A DNA stretch of 42,961 bases from Actinospica acidithermotolerans (GCF_018139625.1 NZ_JAGSOH010000062.1:1-42961), one strand, 5' to 3'; counted from the stretch's first letter, positions 7,835 to 19,504 are shown. Notes: a model not told the origin generated them from the letters alone. A program made the numbers and translations.

Positions 7835-9164
7835 GGCCCAGCGCCTCCCGGACCAGCACCCGCCACGGCACTCGCTCCGCGGGCACGTGCACGCCCGGCC
7901 GGTCCCGCGGCACCACGACGCGCAGGGCCAGCGCACGGATCTCGCACCGCACGGGCGTGGGCAGCACCACGGACTCGCCGTCGATGCCGACCGCGATGCT
8001 CGGGGCGTCGGCGTCGATCACCACCTCGCGGGCGGTGAGCCGGGTCAGCGAACGACTCTGGCCACGCCGGGTGAGCAGCGCGGCCGCCTGCGCCTGGGAG
8101 TCGACCTTCACACCGATCACGCCGAGTACGCCCTGGTCGAGCCTGGCCCGGCGGCTGAGCCCGGCGATGTCCCCGCCCTCGTACGGATTGTTGCTGACCA
8201 GTACAGCCTGCGGCGCGCTGAGCACGGACCGGTCGCCGTCGTGCAGCTCCAGGCGCGGGCCGCTGTGGCCGGAGATGAGGTCGGGCAGCGTGCGCAGGGC
8301 CGTCCCGGCCTTGTCGTCGCGGTAGGCGGGACTGCGGACCACCTCGGCGTACGCGCCGAACGAGGCGTTGTTGACGAACGGGCGGTCGTTGACGAAGCCG
8401 AGGTCGATGCGCATCTCGACGCCGTCGTGCAGGGCGTCGAGGCAGTGCGAGGGGTCTTCGCGGTCGAGTCCGAGGTCCATGGCGAAGTGATTGCGGGTGC
8501 CGGCCGCGATGACCAGCATCGGCACGCCGCGCCGTGCCGCGACCGCCGCGACCAGCGCCTGAGTGCCGTCACCGCCTGCGACGCCGAGGAGATCGGCGCC
8601 GTTGTCGACCGCGTGCTCGGCCAGTTCGGTCACGTCCGCGTGCCCGGTGGCCGGGAGCAGTTCCACGTTCGCGCCGAGCTCGCTGGCCTTCTCGGCGAGC
8701 TTGAACCGCACGACCTTTCCGCCACCCGAGCGCGGGTTCATGATCAAGTACGCGTGCCGCGGCGGAACGGCCGGCCGGGTCTGCGGTTGTGCGGCCTCCG
8801 AAGACGGCTGCCCGGCACCCTGTGAGGCCCACCATGCGAAGGCGGCCAGCACGACGCAGACGATGACCTCGAGCAGCAGTCCGGTCACGATGTAGGCGAT
8901 CGTCACAGCGATGGGCACCGCGATCAGTACCAGCGCGGCCAGCCAACGCCGCCAGCCCCGATGCGCCAAGAACATCCACACGCCGCCTGGCAGCAGCGCT
9001 ATCCCGATGAGTCCGACGACGAGCGCCGCGAGACTGTGCACCGCCCCGGCCGCAACGATGATCGCGACGATCGCAGCCAGCGCGAGCAGCGCGCAGCGCG
9101 CTAGGAGCCGCTGCCGCCGGTCCACGGGTCGGCGCGACGGCTCCCTGCTGTCTGGGACGACCAC
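7782..9164 (-). CDS. diacylglycerol-kinase-family lipid kinase with N-terminal membrane helices
   Basis: 460 aa from a GTG preceded by AAAGGTGG. About four hydrophobic helices occupy residues 20-120; the rest is a DAGK/sphingosine-kinase catalytic domain beginning AYLIMNPRSGGGKVVRFKL, with the nucleotide-binding loop GVAGGDGTQALVA and the downstream AAGTRNHFAMDLGL motif. NNASFGAYAEVV and SNNPYEG are also typical. It should phosphorylate a lipid or diacylglycerol at the inner face of the membrane. Relatives with N-terminal membrane segments are common in actinomycetes. The next gene upstream on this strand encodes a lipoprotein. Confidence 0.9.
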   Translation of the reverse strand: MVVPDSREPSRRPVDRRQRLLARCALLALAAIVAIIVAAGAVHSLAALVVGLIGIALLPGGVWMFLAHRGWRRWLAALVLIAVPIAVTIAYIVTGLLLEVIVCVVLAAFAWWASQGAGQPSSEAAQPQTRPAVPPRHAYLIMNPRSGGGKVVRFKLAEKASELGANVELLPATGHADVTELAEHAVDNGADLLGVAGGDGTQALVAAVAARRGVPMLVIAAGTRNHFAMDLGLDREDPSHCLDALHDGVEMRIDLGFVNDRPFVNNASFGAYAEVVRSPAYRDDKAGTALRTLPDLISGHSGPRLELHDGDRSVLSAPQAVLVSNNPYEGGDIAGLSRRARLDQGVLGVIGVKVDSQAQAAALLTRRGQSRSLTRLTAREVVIDADAPSIAVGIDGESVVLPTPVRCEIRALALRVVVPRDRPGVHVPAERVPWRVLVREALGLRDSGTAGAPADGPARA

Positions 9165-9198
9165 GACGCCACCTTTCGGCCCCTTGCCCGCGCGCCGA

Positions 9199-9720
9199 TC
9201 ACGACGACTCGGCGGCGGACGGGCAGCCGGAGCCGGCTCCGGCCGTGGCGACCGCTGTCGCCAGTGCGGCGATCTGGGGCTTCACCTGGGAGAACGCCTG
9301 AGTGGCCGACACGCCGCTTGGCAGACTGCTCAGGGCGGCGACGAGGGCGGAGTAAGCCGCCTTGATAGCCGTGATCTTGACGGACGCGGCGCCCTTGGCG
9401 TCCTGGGCGGCCTTGGTCAGGTTGTTCTGCGCATCGGTGATGATCGACTGCACCTCGTTGGAGGTCACGTTGCTCAGGTCCAGGGACTTGAGCTGGGTGA
9501 CGTTGTTGCGCAGCGCCTGGATGTCGTCGCAGTACGCCGCGCTCGCGGTCCCGTTCGTGGCCGCGCTGGTGGTGGCCGAGCCGGTCGGCGTGGAAGTCGA
9601 CGAGGAAGTACTACTGCACGCCGCGCTGGTCGCCAGCACGCACGCGAGCACAGCGGCTCCCAGGTTCCGGGTGAGTCTGGTGGCCGGGGAACGGCGCGGA
9701 CCTACGGGCTCCCGATGCAT
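9199..9720 (-). CDS. small secreted lipoprotein, helical
   Basis: 173 aa; ATG at 9720 with a GGAGG ribosome binding site. An N-terminal signal peptide (LGAAVLACVLATSAAC) ends in a lipobox-like SAAC followed by a Ser/Thr linker, so the protein is predicted to be lipid-anchored outside the cell. The mature part is mostly alpha-helical, with Ala/Asn/Gln-rich segments such as AQNNLTKAAQDAKGAASVK, and two cysteines (YCDD and SGCPS) that could pair. No known enzymatic motif is seen. Function unknown. Confidence 0.78.
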   Translation of the reverse strand: MHREPVGPRRSPATRLTRNLGAAVLACVLATSAACSSTSSSTSTPTGSATTSAATNGTASAAYCDDIQALRNNVTQLKSLDLSNVTSNEVQSIITDAQNNLTKAAQDAKGAASVKITAIKAAYSALVAALSSLPSGVSATQAFSQVKPQIAALATAVATAGAGSGCPSAAESS

Positions 9721-9824
9721 TGCGCAGCCTCCGGATGTCGGATCACGGCCGATTCGCGGCCGTAGTCGCCAGTTTCTGGTACCCCGAGTGCGGTCACGAG
9801 GCGGAGCGTCCAGCCGGGTGAGGG

Positions 9825-10439
9825 TCACGCGGTCGACTCCCGCAGCACCTCCGAAGTGCGGTGCCCGACCACGCGGACGGCGATGGCGACGCCGAGGTCG
9901 AACAGGCCGAGCAGGATCAGCCAGAGCCCGATCAGCCGCGCGAGCGCGATCACCGACTCCGTCGGATACCCCAGCACGAGGATCCCGGCCACGAGCGTGA
10001 GCCCGCCGATGGCGACGCGCGCTCCCCGATGCGGGGTGCTGCGGTCGGAGATCGACGTGTAGATCATCAGCACGCCGCCGATCAGCCACAGCGCGCCGAC
10101 GATCAGGGCGAGGACCGTGACCGTCTGCAGCTGGTGCCGCAGGCACAGGACGCCGGCCAGGATCGACAGGAGCGCGAAGAGCGCCGGCAGCACGCCCGCG
10201 CCGTGCCGCGAGTGCTCGGACCCGACCGCCATGACCAAGCGCACGACGCCGACCGCGATGAACTGCACGCCGATGACGATCGCGAAGACCCGCGCGGTCT
10301 CCTCCGGCCAGGCCAGCACGATGATCCCGGCGGCCAGCGTCACCAGGGAGCCGGCGAGCGCCCAGATCCAGCTGCGGCCGACCGCGGACAGGACCTCTTC
10401 GGCATCGGCACCACTGGATCCACCTGCGTTCACACTCAC
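9825..10439 (-). CDS. HdeD-family integral membrane protein
   Basis: 204 aa from the GTG at 10439, chosen because AGGGGAG (10451-10445) sits 5 nt upstream. About six hydrophobic helices in three pairs with repeated G-x-x-x-L-x-x-P-like loops (LVTLAAGIIVLAWPEETA, LSILAGVLCLRHQLQ, LTLVAGILVLGYPTESVIAL) are the hallmark of HdeD/DUF308 proteins. HdeD is linked to acid stress in E. coli; the role in actinomycetes is unknown. A perfect 14-bp palindrome (GCGACGGCCGTCGC, 10464-10477) and a 6-bp dyad, TCACCC/GGGTGA (10542-10558), lie in the upstream region. Confidence 0.85.
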   Translation of the reverse strand: MSVNAGGSSGADAEEVLSAVGRSWIWALAGSLVTLAAGIIVLAWPEETARVFAIVIGVQFIAVGVVRLVMAVGSEHSRHGAGVLPALFALLSILAGVLCLRHQLQTVTVLALIVGALWLIGGVLMIYTSISDRSTPHRGARVAIGGLTLVAGILVLGYPTESVIALARLIGLWLILLGLFDLGVAIAVRVVGHRTSEVLRESTA

Positions 10440-10667
10440 GACGACTCCCCTGGTCGAGCGCTTGCGACGGCCGTCGCGCCACCCGCTCGCGCCGGACATC
10501 GTCGAACGTCGCCAGTCTGGTCCGCCCGCTGAGCGGCCGCGTCACCCCGCACGGGTGATCCGGGGGCGGCCCGCCCGGCAGCAGGCAGGGGGCGCGGTAG
10601 GGGCCGCGTCGGCGACCGTCCCAGGGCTGCGAATTCTGAATGAGGATCAGGGTTTTTCCATCGGAGG

Positions 10668-11513
10668 TCACGGCGTGCCGGGCTCGTTGACCTCGGTGAA
10701 CAGGCCACCCTGGGCGGCGGCGGAGCCGGCCGTGCCGCCGCCTCGGCCGCGCAGGACGTAGGCCAGGCCGACCGCGATGACGGCGCCGGCCACCGGGCCC
10801 GCGACGTAGACCCAGTAGTCGGTGAAGTTGGTGGCGACCAGGTCCGGGCCGAAGGTCCGGGCGGGGTTCATCGAGGCGCCGGAGATGGGGGCGCCCCAGA
10901 GGCCGGCTACGGCGATGTAGCCGCCTACGCCGAAGGCGCCGATGATGCCGACGTTCTGGGCGCCGGAGGCGGTGCCCAGGATGACGCTGACCAGGACTCC
11001 GGTCAGCACGAGTTCCATCCAGAACGCGTTGACGGCCGAGTAGCCGTGGGCGGGGTAGTTGGAGCCGTACCGGGCCGAGACCTTGACCACGCCGCGCAGG
11101 AACAGCGCCGCGAGCGTGGCGCCGGCGAGCTGCGTCACCACGTAGCCCGGCACGCGCCGCCAGGGGAAGTCGCGGCGCAGCGCGAAGGCGATGCTGACGG
11201 CCGGGTTCAGGTGGGCGCCGGAGACCTTGCCCATGAACAGGATGATGGCCATGACCATGATGCCGGGGGCCACCACGGCCGCGGCGTTGCTGATGGCGCC
11301 GGGGAAGGCCTTGCCCATCATCCCGCCGCCGGCGGCGACGAGGACGAGGAAGAACGTGCCCAGCAGCTCCGAGACCAGGCGGCGCCATTCCTGGCGCGGG
11401 TCCGCGAAGTCCTCGATGCGCTGGACGACGCTCTGCTCGTAGCGCGCGATCAGGCCCGGCGGCTGGATCCGCGGCTCGGGTGGGCGCGGCTCGGGCGGGC
11501 GCTGCTCGGTCAT
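10668..11513 (-). CDS. aquaporin / MIP-family channel
   Basis: 281 aa from the ATG at 11513 (AGGAAGG upstream). Six membrane helices and the two pore signatures are present: GAHLNPAVS in the first half and GASMNPARTFGP in the second. The N-terminal 45 residues form a Pro/Arg/Glu-rich cytoplasmic tail (PPEPRPPEPRIQ) with a short helix. It should conduct water or small neutral solutes across the cytoplasmic membrane; whether it is AqpZ- or GlpF-like is not decided here. Confidence 0.94.
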   Translation of the reverse strand: MTEQRPPEPRPPEPRIQPPGLIARYEQSVVQRIEDFADPRQEWRRLVSELLGTFFLVLVAAGGGMMGKAFPGAISNAAAVVAPGIMVMAIILFMGKVSGAHLNPAVSIAFALRRDFPWRRVPGYVVTQLAGATLAALFLRGVVKVSARYGSNYPAHGYSAVNAFWMELVLTGVLVSVILGTASGAQNVGIIGAFGVGGYIAVAGLWGAPISGASMNPARTFGPDLVATNFTDYWVYVAGPVAGAVIAVGLAYVLRGRGGGTAGSAAAQGGLFTEVNEPGTP

Positions 11514-11595
11514 GGTGCCTTCCTCGCGGGGCGACGGATGCGCGGGTCCTTTGCGCGATCCCTCCATTACCCGGCGGGTGCGGCCGGACAGCAAA

Positions 11596-11626
11596 TCAGC
11601 GGCACCCATTCGATGGGTACCGCTGA
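11596..11626 (-). terminator. hairpin downstream of tRNA-Lys
   Basis: Arms of 14 bp with one mismatch (11596-11609 and 11613-11626) around a 3-nt loop, ACCCAT-TCG-ATGGGT at the core. On the minus strand the stem starts 12 nt after the tRNA 3' end and is followed by TTTGCTGT, so it fits an intrinsic terminator for the tRNA. Confidence 0.75.
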
Positions 11627-11637
11627 GGTGTCCTAGC

Positions 11638-11713
<76 letters not shown>

Positions 11714-11796
11714 GCAGCCGGTCCGCTGCGCGGCCGGTGCTTGGAACAACATACCCGATCCGGGGGGAGCGGGGCCAATCAGTACCGGCCGCCCGC

Positions 11797-12855
11797 TCAG
11801 CCGGCGGCGAGTTCCTCGGCGATCGCGGCGGCGAAGGCGTCGATGTCGGCCTCGGTGGTGTCGAAGCAGGTCATCCAGCGGACCTCGCCGGTGTGCTCGT
11901 TCCAGGTGTAGAAGCGGAAGCGCTTCTGCAGCCGCTCGGTGACGTGCTTGGGCAGCACGGCGAACACCTGGTTGGCCTCGACCGGGCGGGCGATCTCCAG
12001 GCCCTCGACGCCCGCGACCTCGCGGTAGAGGCGCTGGGCCATGTCGTTCGCGTGCCGGGCGTTGCGCAGCCACAGGTCGGTGCCGAGCAGGGCGGCGAAC
12101 TGGACCGAGATGAAGCGCATCTTCGAGGCGAGCTGCATCCCGGCCTTGCGCAGGTACTTGACTGTGTGCACGGCCTCGGGGTTGAGCACGACGATGCACT
12201 CGCCGAGCATCAGGCCGTTCTTGGTGCCGCCGAAGGAGAGCACGTCGACGCCCGCGTCGGTGGTGAACTCGCGCAGCGGCACGCCGAGGGTCGCGGCGGC
12301 GTTGGCCAGGCGGGCGCCGTCCACGTACAGCTTCATGCCGAGGCCGTGCGCGTGGTCGGCGATGGCCCGGATCTCGTCCGGCGTGTAGCACGTGCCGAGC
12401 TCGGTCGTCTGGGTGATGGCGACGACGGCGGGCTGGGCGCGGTGCTCGTCGTCGAAGCCGTACGCCTGACGGTCGATCAGCTCGGGCGTGAGCTTGCCGT
12501 CGGGCGTCGGCACGGTGAGCAGCTTCAGGCCCGCGACCTTCTCCGGCGCGCCGCACTCGTCCACGTGGATGTGGGCCGACTCGGCGCAGATCACGGCCTG
12601 CCAGCGGTCCGTCATCGCCTGCAGCGCGACGACGTTGGCGCCGGTGCCGTTGAACACCGGGAACGCCTCGGCGCGCTCGCCGAAGTGCTCGCGGAACACC
12701 TCCTGGAGGTGCTCGGTGTACACGTCCTCGCCGTAGGAGGTCTGGTGGCCGCCGTTGGCGAGGGCGATGGCTTCGAGCACCTCGGGGTGCACGCCGGCGT
12801 AGTTGTCGCTGGCGAAGCCGCGGGAGTCGGGGGAGTGCAGGCGGGAGATGGCCAC
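11797..12855 (-). CDS. ltaE: low-specificity L-threonine aldolase
   Basis: 352 aa, PLP fold-type I. It starts at a GTG reading (M/V)AISRLHSPDSRGFASDNYAG, matching the conserved DFRSDxxAGVHP-type N-terminus of threonine aldolases; the ribosome binding site is weak. K212 in SFGGTKNGLM is the predicted PLP-binding lysine, and LYVDGARLANAAATLG is the Asp that contacts the pyridine ring. It cleaves threonine or allo-threonine to glycine and acetaldehyde, or runs in reverse. It lies 35 bp downstream of the DUF6421 gene and is probably co-transcribed with it. Confidence 0.93.
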   Translation of the reverse strand: MAISRLHSPDSRGFASDNYAGVHPEVLEAIALANGGHQTSYGEDVYTEHLQEVFREHFGERAEAFPVFNGTGANVVALQAMTDRWQAVICAESAHIHVDECGAPEKVAGLKLLTVPTPDGKLTPELIDRQAYGFDDEHRAQPAVVAITQTTELGTCYTPDEIRAIADHAHGLGMKLYVDGARLANAAATLGVPLREFTTDAGVDVLSFGGTKNGLMLGECIVVLNPEAVHTVKYLRKAGMQLASKMRFISVQFAALLGTDLWLRNARHANDMAQRLYREVAGVEGLEIARPVEANQVFAVLPKHVTERLQKRFRFYTWNEHTGEVRWMTCFDTTEADIDAFAAAIAEELAAG

Positions 12856-12890
12856 GGGAGTCTGCTGTCCGTTCGGTGGGGGTCGGCTGA

Positions 12891-14303
12891 TCAGGCGGCG
12901 GCGGTGATGCCGCGGGTGGAGGCGATCACCGGGCGCATCTTCTTCTCCAGGGCCTCGTAGAACATGGAGAGCGGGAACTCGTCCGAGAGCACCAGGTCGA
13001 CCAGCCCCTTGTTCGGCCCGTCGAGCGGGAGCACCTGCGCCCACGGCTCGGTGCCCGGGTGGCCGGCGAGCCCGCGCGCCCAGGTGGAGGCCGGGTGCGG
13101 GGTGACGTACTCGGCGACGAGCTCGTACGCGGCGATCCAGTGCGCGGTCTTCGGCCGGTCGATGCCGTCCCGGTAGAGCTTCTCGACCTTGGCGCACAGG
13201 TCGATCACGGCGGGGGCCACGGCCTGCCAGTCGATCGTCAGCCGGTTGTCCGTCCAGCGCAGCACGTCGTTCTTGTGCAGGTAGGCGAACAGCAGCTGGC
13301 CGCCGAGGCCGTCGTAGTTGCGGACCCGATCGCCGCTGATGGGGAAGCGGAAGATCCGGTCGAACAGAATCGCCTGCTGCACGGCGCGGGCCTGCGCCAG
13401 CCCCTCGCCCTCCAGCCGGACCGCCTCGCGGAAGGTGTTCAGGTCGCAGCGCAGCTCCTCGAGGGAGTAGAGCCAGTACGGCATCCGCTGCTTGATCATG
13501 AACGGGTCGAACGGCAGGTCGCCGTGGCTGTGCGTGCGGTCGTGGATCATGTCCCAGGCGGCGAAGGCGTCCTGCGCCTTGCCCTGGTCGCGCAGCAGCT
13601 CGGCGACCTCCTCGGGCAGCTCGAGCCGGGTGATCTCGGCCGCCGCGGTGATCACGGTACGGAAGCGGGCCGCCTCGCGGTCGCTGAAGATGGCGCCCCA
13701 GGTGAACTTGGGCACCTCGCGCTTCGTCGAAGACGTGGCGGAGCCAACCGCCACGGTCTCCGGGAACAGCACGGCGGAGTTGGTGTCGTAGCCGGCGGTG
13801 AAGGCCTCGAAGGAGATCGAGAGGAACTGCGGGTTGTCGTAGCGGGTGGCCTCGAGCTCGGCGAGCCAGTCCGGCCAGAACACGCGCAGCACCACGGCCT
13901 CGAAGTTGCGGTTCGGGTTGCCGTTCTGGGTGTACATCGGGAACACGACGAGGTGGCGCAGGCCGTCCACCCGCTGCGTGTCGGGGCGGAAGGCGAGCAG
14001 CGAGTCCAGGAAGTCCGGCGTGCCGAAGCCCTCGTCGGCCCAGCGGCGCAGGTCGGCGAGCAGTGCCCGGTGGTACTCGGCGTCGTGCGGGAAGGCGGGG
14101 GAGAGCTCGCTCACCGCGTCGGCGATCGCGTCCACGGCCGCGCGGGCGGTCTCCACGTTGCCCTCGCCGGGTTCGACGGAGCCGTCCTTGGCCTGGACCG
14201 TGCGCAGCTGCTCGACGGCCTCGGCCAGCCGCGGCCATGCGGGGAATTCGATCGCGACGGCGGAATCGTCGCGGTCCAGGACGGCTTCTGCAATCTTCGC
14301 CAT
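12891..14303 (-). CDS. DUF6421 family protein
   Basis: 470 aa from an ATG with an AAGGAG ribosome binding site. It has the conserved DUF6421 blocks as I know them from streptomycete proteins: HLVVFPMYTQNGNPNRNFEA, GYDTNSAVLFPETVAV, MIHDRTHSHGDLPFDPFM, VRNYDGLGGQLLFAYLHKND and MFYEALEKK near the end. No signal or membrane segment is seen. H254, H258, H260 and D262 form a compact HxxxHxH-x-D cluster that could bind a metal. The function of the family is not established; the threonine aldolase partner hints at amino-acid or aldehyde chemistry, but that is only context. Confidence 0.85.
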   Translation of the reverse strand: MAKIAEAVLDRDDSAVAIEFPAWPRLAEAVEQLRTVQAKDGSVEPGEGNVETARAAVDAIADAVSELSPAFPHDAEYHRALLADLRRWADEGFGTPDFLDSLLAFRPDTQRVDGLRHLVVFPMYTQNGNPNRNFEAVVLRVFWPDWLAELEATRYDNPQFLSISFEAFTAGYDTNSAVLFPETVAVGSATSSTKREVPKFTWGAIFSDREAARFRTVITAAAEITRLELPEEVAELLRDQGKAQDAFAAWDMIHDRTHSHGDLPFDPFMIKQRMPYWLYSLEELRCDLNTFREAVRLEGEGLAQARAVQQAILFDRIFRFPISGDRVRNYDGLGGQLLFAYLHKNDVLRWTDNRLTIDWQAVAPAVIDLCAKVEKLYRDGIDRPKTAHWIAAYELVAEYVTPHPASTWARGLAGHPGTEPWAQVLPLDGPNKGLVDLVLSDEFPLSMFYEALEKKMRPVIASTRGITAAA

Positions 14304-14326
14304 GACCCGGCTCCTTCCATAGAATT

Positions 14327-14384
14327 TACGTCTTAGGCGTATGTCTTCGGTAAGAATTGTCGCCGATCAAGAGTAAGACGGCAA
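14327..14384 (-). promoter_or_regulatory. promoter and dyad upstream of the DUF6421-ltaE operon
   Basis: On the minus strand TTGCCG (14384-14379), 17 bp and GACAAT (14361-14356) make a plausible promoter. Between it and the start codon lies the imperfect palindrome TACGTCTTAGGCGTA (14327-14341, 12 of 15 positions symmetric), inside the untranslated leader, where a bound regulator would act as a roadblock. This AT-rich patch stands out from the flanking sequence. The regulator is unknown. Confidence 0.5.
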
Positions 14385-14469
14385 GGTGCGGGCATGGCAC
14401 CGGGGTCGGCGCCGCGCGGAGACGCAGGTCAGGAGGTTGTCGGTGGGCCGGCCGTGCGGCGGCGGCCGG

Positions 14470-15213
14470 TCAGCTGTGCGGCAGCGCGAGGTGGGCGGTC
14501 CAGCCGGGGATGAGCCAGTGCGCGCCGAGCAGGGCGGCGCCGAGCGCGACGACGCCGAAGAAGAGGACCCAGAGCAGGCCGGGCACGCCGGTGAGCCTGG
14601 CGAGCTGGTCCGCGTCCGACTGCGGCGCCCGGCCCCGGCCGCGCTGCCACTGCAGCTCGAAGACCGGCCGGACCCCGCCGAACAGCAGGAACCAGACGGC
14701 GAAGTAGGCGAACGCGGCCTGCACCTGAGCGGTCGCGTACCAGGTCACGCCGAACACGAGCGCGCCGGTGGCCACCAGCGCGAGCACGCCGTACCAGTTG
14801 CGGATCATCAGCAGCATCAGCCCGAGCAGCGCGACGCACGCCCACAGCAGTGCTGTTATATGGCCGGTGCCGAGCAGCGCGGCGCCGGCGAGGCCGAGCA
14901 GCGCGGGCGCGACGTAGCCCGCCAAGGCCGTGAAGACCATGCCTGGGCCGTGCGGCTTGCCGTACGAGACGGTTACGCCGGAGGTGTCCGCGTGCAGTTT
15001 GATGCCGCTCAACCGGCGGCCGGTGCACACGGCGATCAGCGCGTGGCCCCCCTCGTGCGCGATCGTCACGGCGTTGCGGGTCAGCCGCCAGACCGGCTGC
15101 GGGACGACGGCGACGAGCGCCGCGCCGGCGGATGCGAGCAGCAGCGTGTGCGTCGGATCCGTCTGCGTACCCGTGATCTCGTGCCAGAGTTCGGTCAAGC
15201 TCGTCACAGCCAT
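14470..15213 (-). CDS. M50B-like membrane metallopeptidase
   Basis: 247 aa from the ATG at 15213 (AGGGTG upstream). HEGGH at residues 53-57, at the end of a hydrophobic helix, matches the zinc site of the M50B peptidase family, and the following TGRRLSGIKLHADTSGVTVS block is typical of the actinobacterial members. Five or six further membrane helices follow. It would be an intramembrane zinc protease, but the third zinc ligand is not obvious and the substrate is unknown. A small, possibly regulatory cytoplasmic loop (QRGRGRAPQSDADQLARL) lies near the C-terminus. Confidence 0.83.
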   Translation of the reverse strand: MAVTSLTELWHEITGTQTDPTHTLLLASAGAALVAVVPQPVWRLTRNAVTIAHEGGHALIAVCTGRRLSGIKLHADTSGVTVSYGKPHGPGMVFTALAGYVAPALLGLAGAALLGTGHITALLWACVALLGLMLLMIRNWYGVLALVATGALVFGVTWYATAQVQAAFAYFAVWFLLFGGVRPVFELQWQRGRGRAPQSDADQLARLTGVPGLLWVLFFGVVALGAALLGAHWLIPGWTAHLALPHS

Positions 15214-15285
15214 GCGGGACACCCTAGGGCAGTCGAATGAGAAGAGGCGGTGCGCAACCGTGTGACGCGCGTTGAATCCGGTCCG

Positions 15286-16362
15286 TTATTGAGCCGTCTG
15301 ATTCGCGACCGCTTGGGTGCTCGCGTTCGAGCCCGAGCTCGTCGCCGTGGCGTCGGTGACCTGGACGAGGGCGTCGTACGTCGCCAGGTCGCACTGGCCG
15401 AGCGTGGTGTAGCCGACGCTGTAGTTCTGCTGGAACTCGGCGATCGCGTCCGCGGTGGCCGAGCCGTAGTAACCGGTCGGGTCCGGTGCCGCCGCGTAGA
15501 GGGAGTACTCCGGGAGCACGTACATCCTGCGCCGCCACGGCTGCAGATAGCCGATGGTGTCCAGCAGGCTTTGGACGTCGGTGGTCTCCTGCTTCCGCGC
15601 AGTGGTGCCGTACTCTCCCTGGTAGAGGGTCTGCCAGTCCGCGCTGGAGGCGATCGGCGCGTCGGGCGGGGATATGGAGGCCGCCGGGTCCGTGCCGCTC
15701 GCGGTGGCCGAGGCCGAGGAGCCTGTCGTGCCGGCGGTGCTCGACGCCCCGGCCGGGCCCGTCGTCCGGCTCACCGCGACCGGGTCCACATCCGCCGTGG
15801 AACGCGAAAGGCTCGGCGCGGCGCTGGCCGACGTCGAGCCCGTGCCCAGGGGATGCGCCCCTCCGTGGGCGGAGTTGGTGCTGGGGGCCACGGGTATCGC
15901 GCCGCTCGCGGGCAGCGAGACGGATTGGCTCGCGGAGCCGTCGGAGGACAGGACCAGCGCGCCCGCGGTGCCGACCGAGAGAGCGGCGGCCACCGCGACG
16001 AACGCGGCGATCCTGCCCAGCCTTCTCGGCCCGCTGTGCCGCCCCCCGGCGCGGGACTCCTGCGGGCGCGCGGAAGCGGCCGAAGTGCTCGCGAACGCGG
16101 GCGCGGCGGAAGCGGCGGACGTCGCCCTGGCGCGCGGCCCGGTGGTGGCCAGTGCCGCGCGGATCTCGGCGATGTTCAGCGGGACGGTGAGGTCCAGAGG
16201 GCCTTCCGTCGCCGCCGTCTCGTCCAGCGCCCGCCGGGCCGCCGCGGCCTGCCCCGGGAATCCGGGTCCTGCTTCGGTCGGCTCAGAGGTCTGGGTTCGG
16301 TCCAAGGGTCCTCGTAGGGAGAGTGGGTAGAGCAGCCGTGGGCCAACCGGACGGTACCGCAT
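15286..16362 (-). CDS. membrane-anchored protein with C-terminal peptidoglycan-binding-like domain
   Basis: 358 aa from the ATG at 16362; a TATATT -10 (16378-16373) ends 10 nt upstream and no ribosome binding site is visible, so the transcript is probably near-leaderless. A TTG at 16305 with GAGGA upstream is an alternative. Order: cytoplasmic Ala/Thr-rich region of about 110 residues, one membrane helix ([20 protein letters not shown]), a long Ser/Thr/Ala/Gly linker, and a C-terminal domain resembling PG_binding_1 ([43 protein letters not shown]). It probably spans the wall and holds peptidoglycan. No catalytic domain is present. Divergent from leuS. Confidence 0.75.
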   Translation of the reverse strand: MRYRPVGPRLLYPLSLRGPLDRTQTSEPTEAGPGFPGQAAAARRALDETAATEGPLDLTVPLNIAEIRAALATTGPRARATSAASAAPAFASTSAASARPQESRAGGRHSGPRRLGRIAAFVAVAAALSVGTAGALVLSSDGSASQSVSLPASGAIPVAPSTNSAHGGAHPLGTGSTSASAAPSLSRSTADVDPVAVSRTTGPAGASSTAGTTGSSASATASGTDPAASISPPDAPIASSADWQTLYQGEYGTTARKQETTDVQSLLDTIGYLQPWRRRMYVLPEYSLYAAAPDPTGYYGSATADAIAEFQQNYSVGYTTLGQCDLATYDALVQVTDATATSSGSNASTQAVANQTAQ

Positions 16363-16448
16363 TACGAAGGCAAATATAAGACCGGCGGATGCTGGCGCGG
16401 CGCTTCTCACAGATGGTATTGCCCGGACGGAGTGCCCGAAACGGGTGG

Positions 16449-16454
16449 TATCCT
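16449..16454 (+). promoter_or_regulatory. -10 box of the leuS leader transcript
   Basis: TATCCT ends 6 nt before the leader-peptide ATG at 16461, the spacing expected if transcription starts at the A of the ATG. No strong -35 is visible. TGGTAT occurs at 16414 and again at 16446, 32 bp apart, and may be a regulator half-site or chance. Confidence 0.5.
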
Positions 16455-16460
16455 GCTGCC

Positions 16461-16499
16461 ATGCGAGCTGTACGCCTGCTCCTTAGCCGGCCGCGCTGA
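16461..16499 (+). CDS. leucine-rich attenuator leader peptide upstream of leuS
   Basis: A 12-residue reading frame, [12 protein letters not shown], with three consecutive leucine codons (CTG CTC CTT, 16476-16484) and a TGA at 16497. It sits directly before a strong hairpin and an intrinsic terminator and 95 bp upstream of leuS. Slow decoding of the Leu codons when charged tRNA-Leu is scarce would stall the ribosome and alter leader folding. The ATG seems leaderless. That the peptide is translated is inferred from its composition and position; it is too short for homology. Confidence 0.72.
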   Translation: MRAVRLLLSRPR

Positions 16500-16546
16500 C
16501 GGAAGTCCTCTCAGCGTGGCGACCCCTCCTGTGCGAGGGGTTTTTT
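16490..16546 (+). terminator. attenuator: leader hairpin plus intrinsic terminator of leuS
   Basis: First hairpin: GCCGCGCTGA (16490-16499, containing the leader stop codon) pairs with TCAGCGTGGC (16511-16520), 10 bp with one G-U and an 11-nt loop. Only one base later the terminator begins: ACCCCTC (16522-16528), loop CTGTGC, GAGGGGT (16535-16541), then six T (16541-16546). The first stem's 5' arm would be covered by a ribosome finishing the leader. I do not see a simple long antiterminator, so the exact switch is open. Confidence 0.75.
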
Positions 16547-16593
16547 CATTGGCGGGCGGCGTCCGCAGACCTACTCGACGTGAGGGAAGAGCG

Positions 16594-19458
<2,865 letters not shown>

Positions 19459-19504
19459 GTGCGTATACGCCGATATACGCCGAATGACAGACGACCCGCT
19501 CCGC

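Noticed and set aside
10464-10477. Perfect 14-bp GC palindrome upstream of the HdeD gene as an operator
   Set aside because: All-GC palindromes arise easily at this base composition; noted only in the gene entry.
16461-16546. T-box riboswitch before leuS
   Set aside because: No UGGN T-box sequence or specifier stem; a Leu-rich leader peptide explains the region better.
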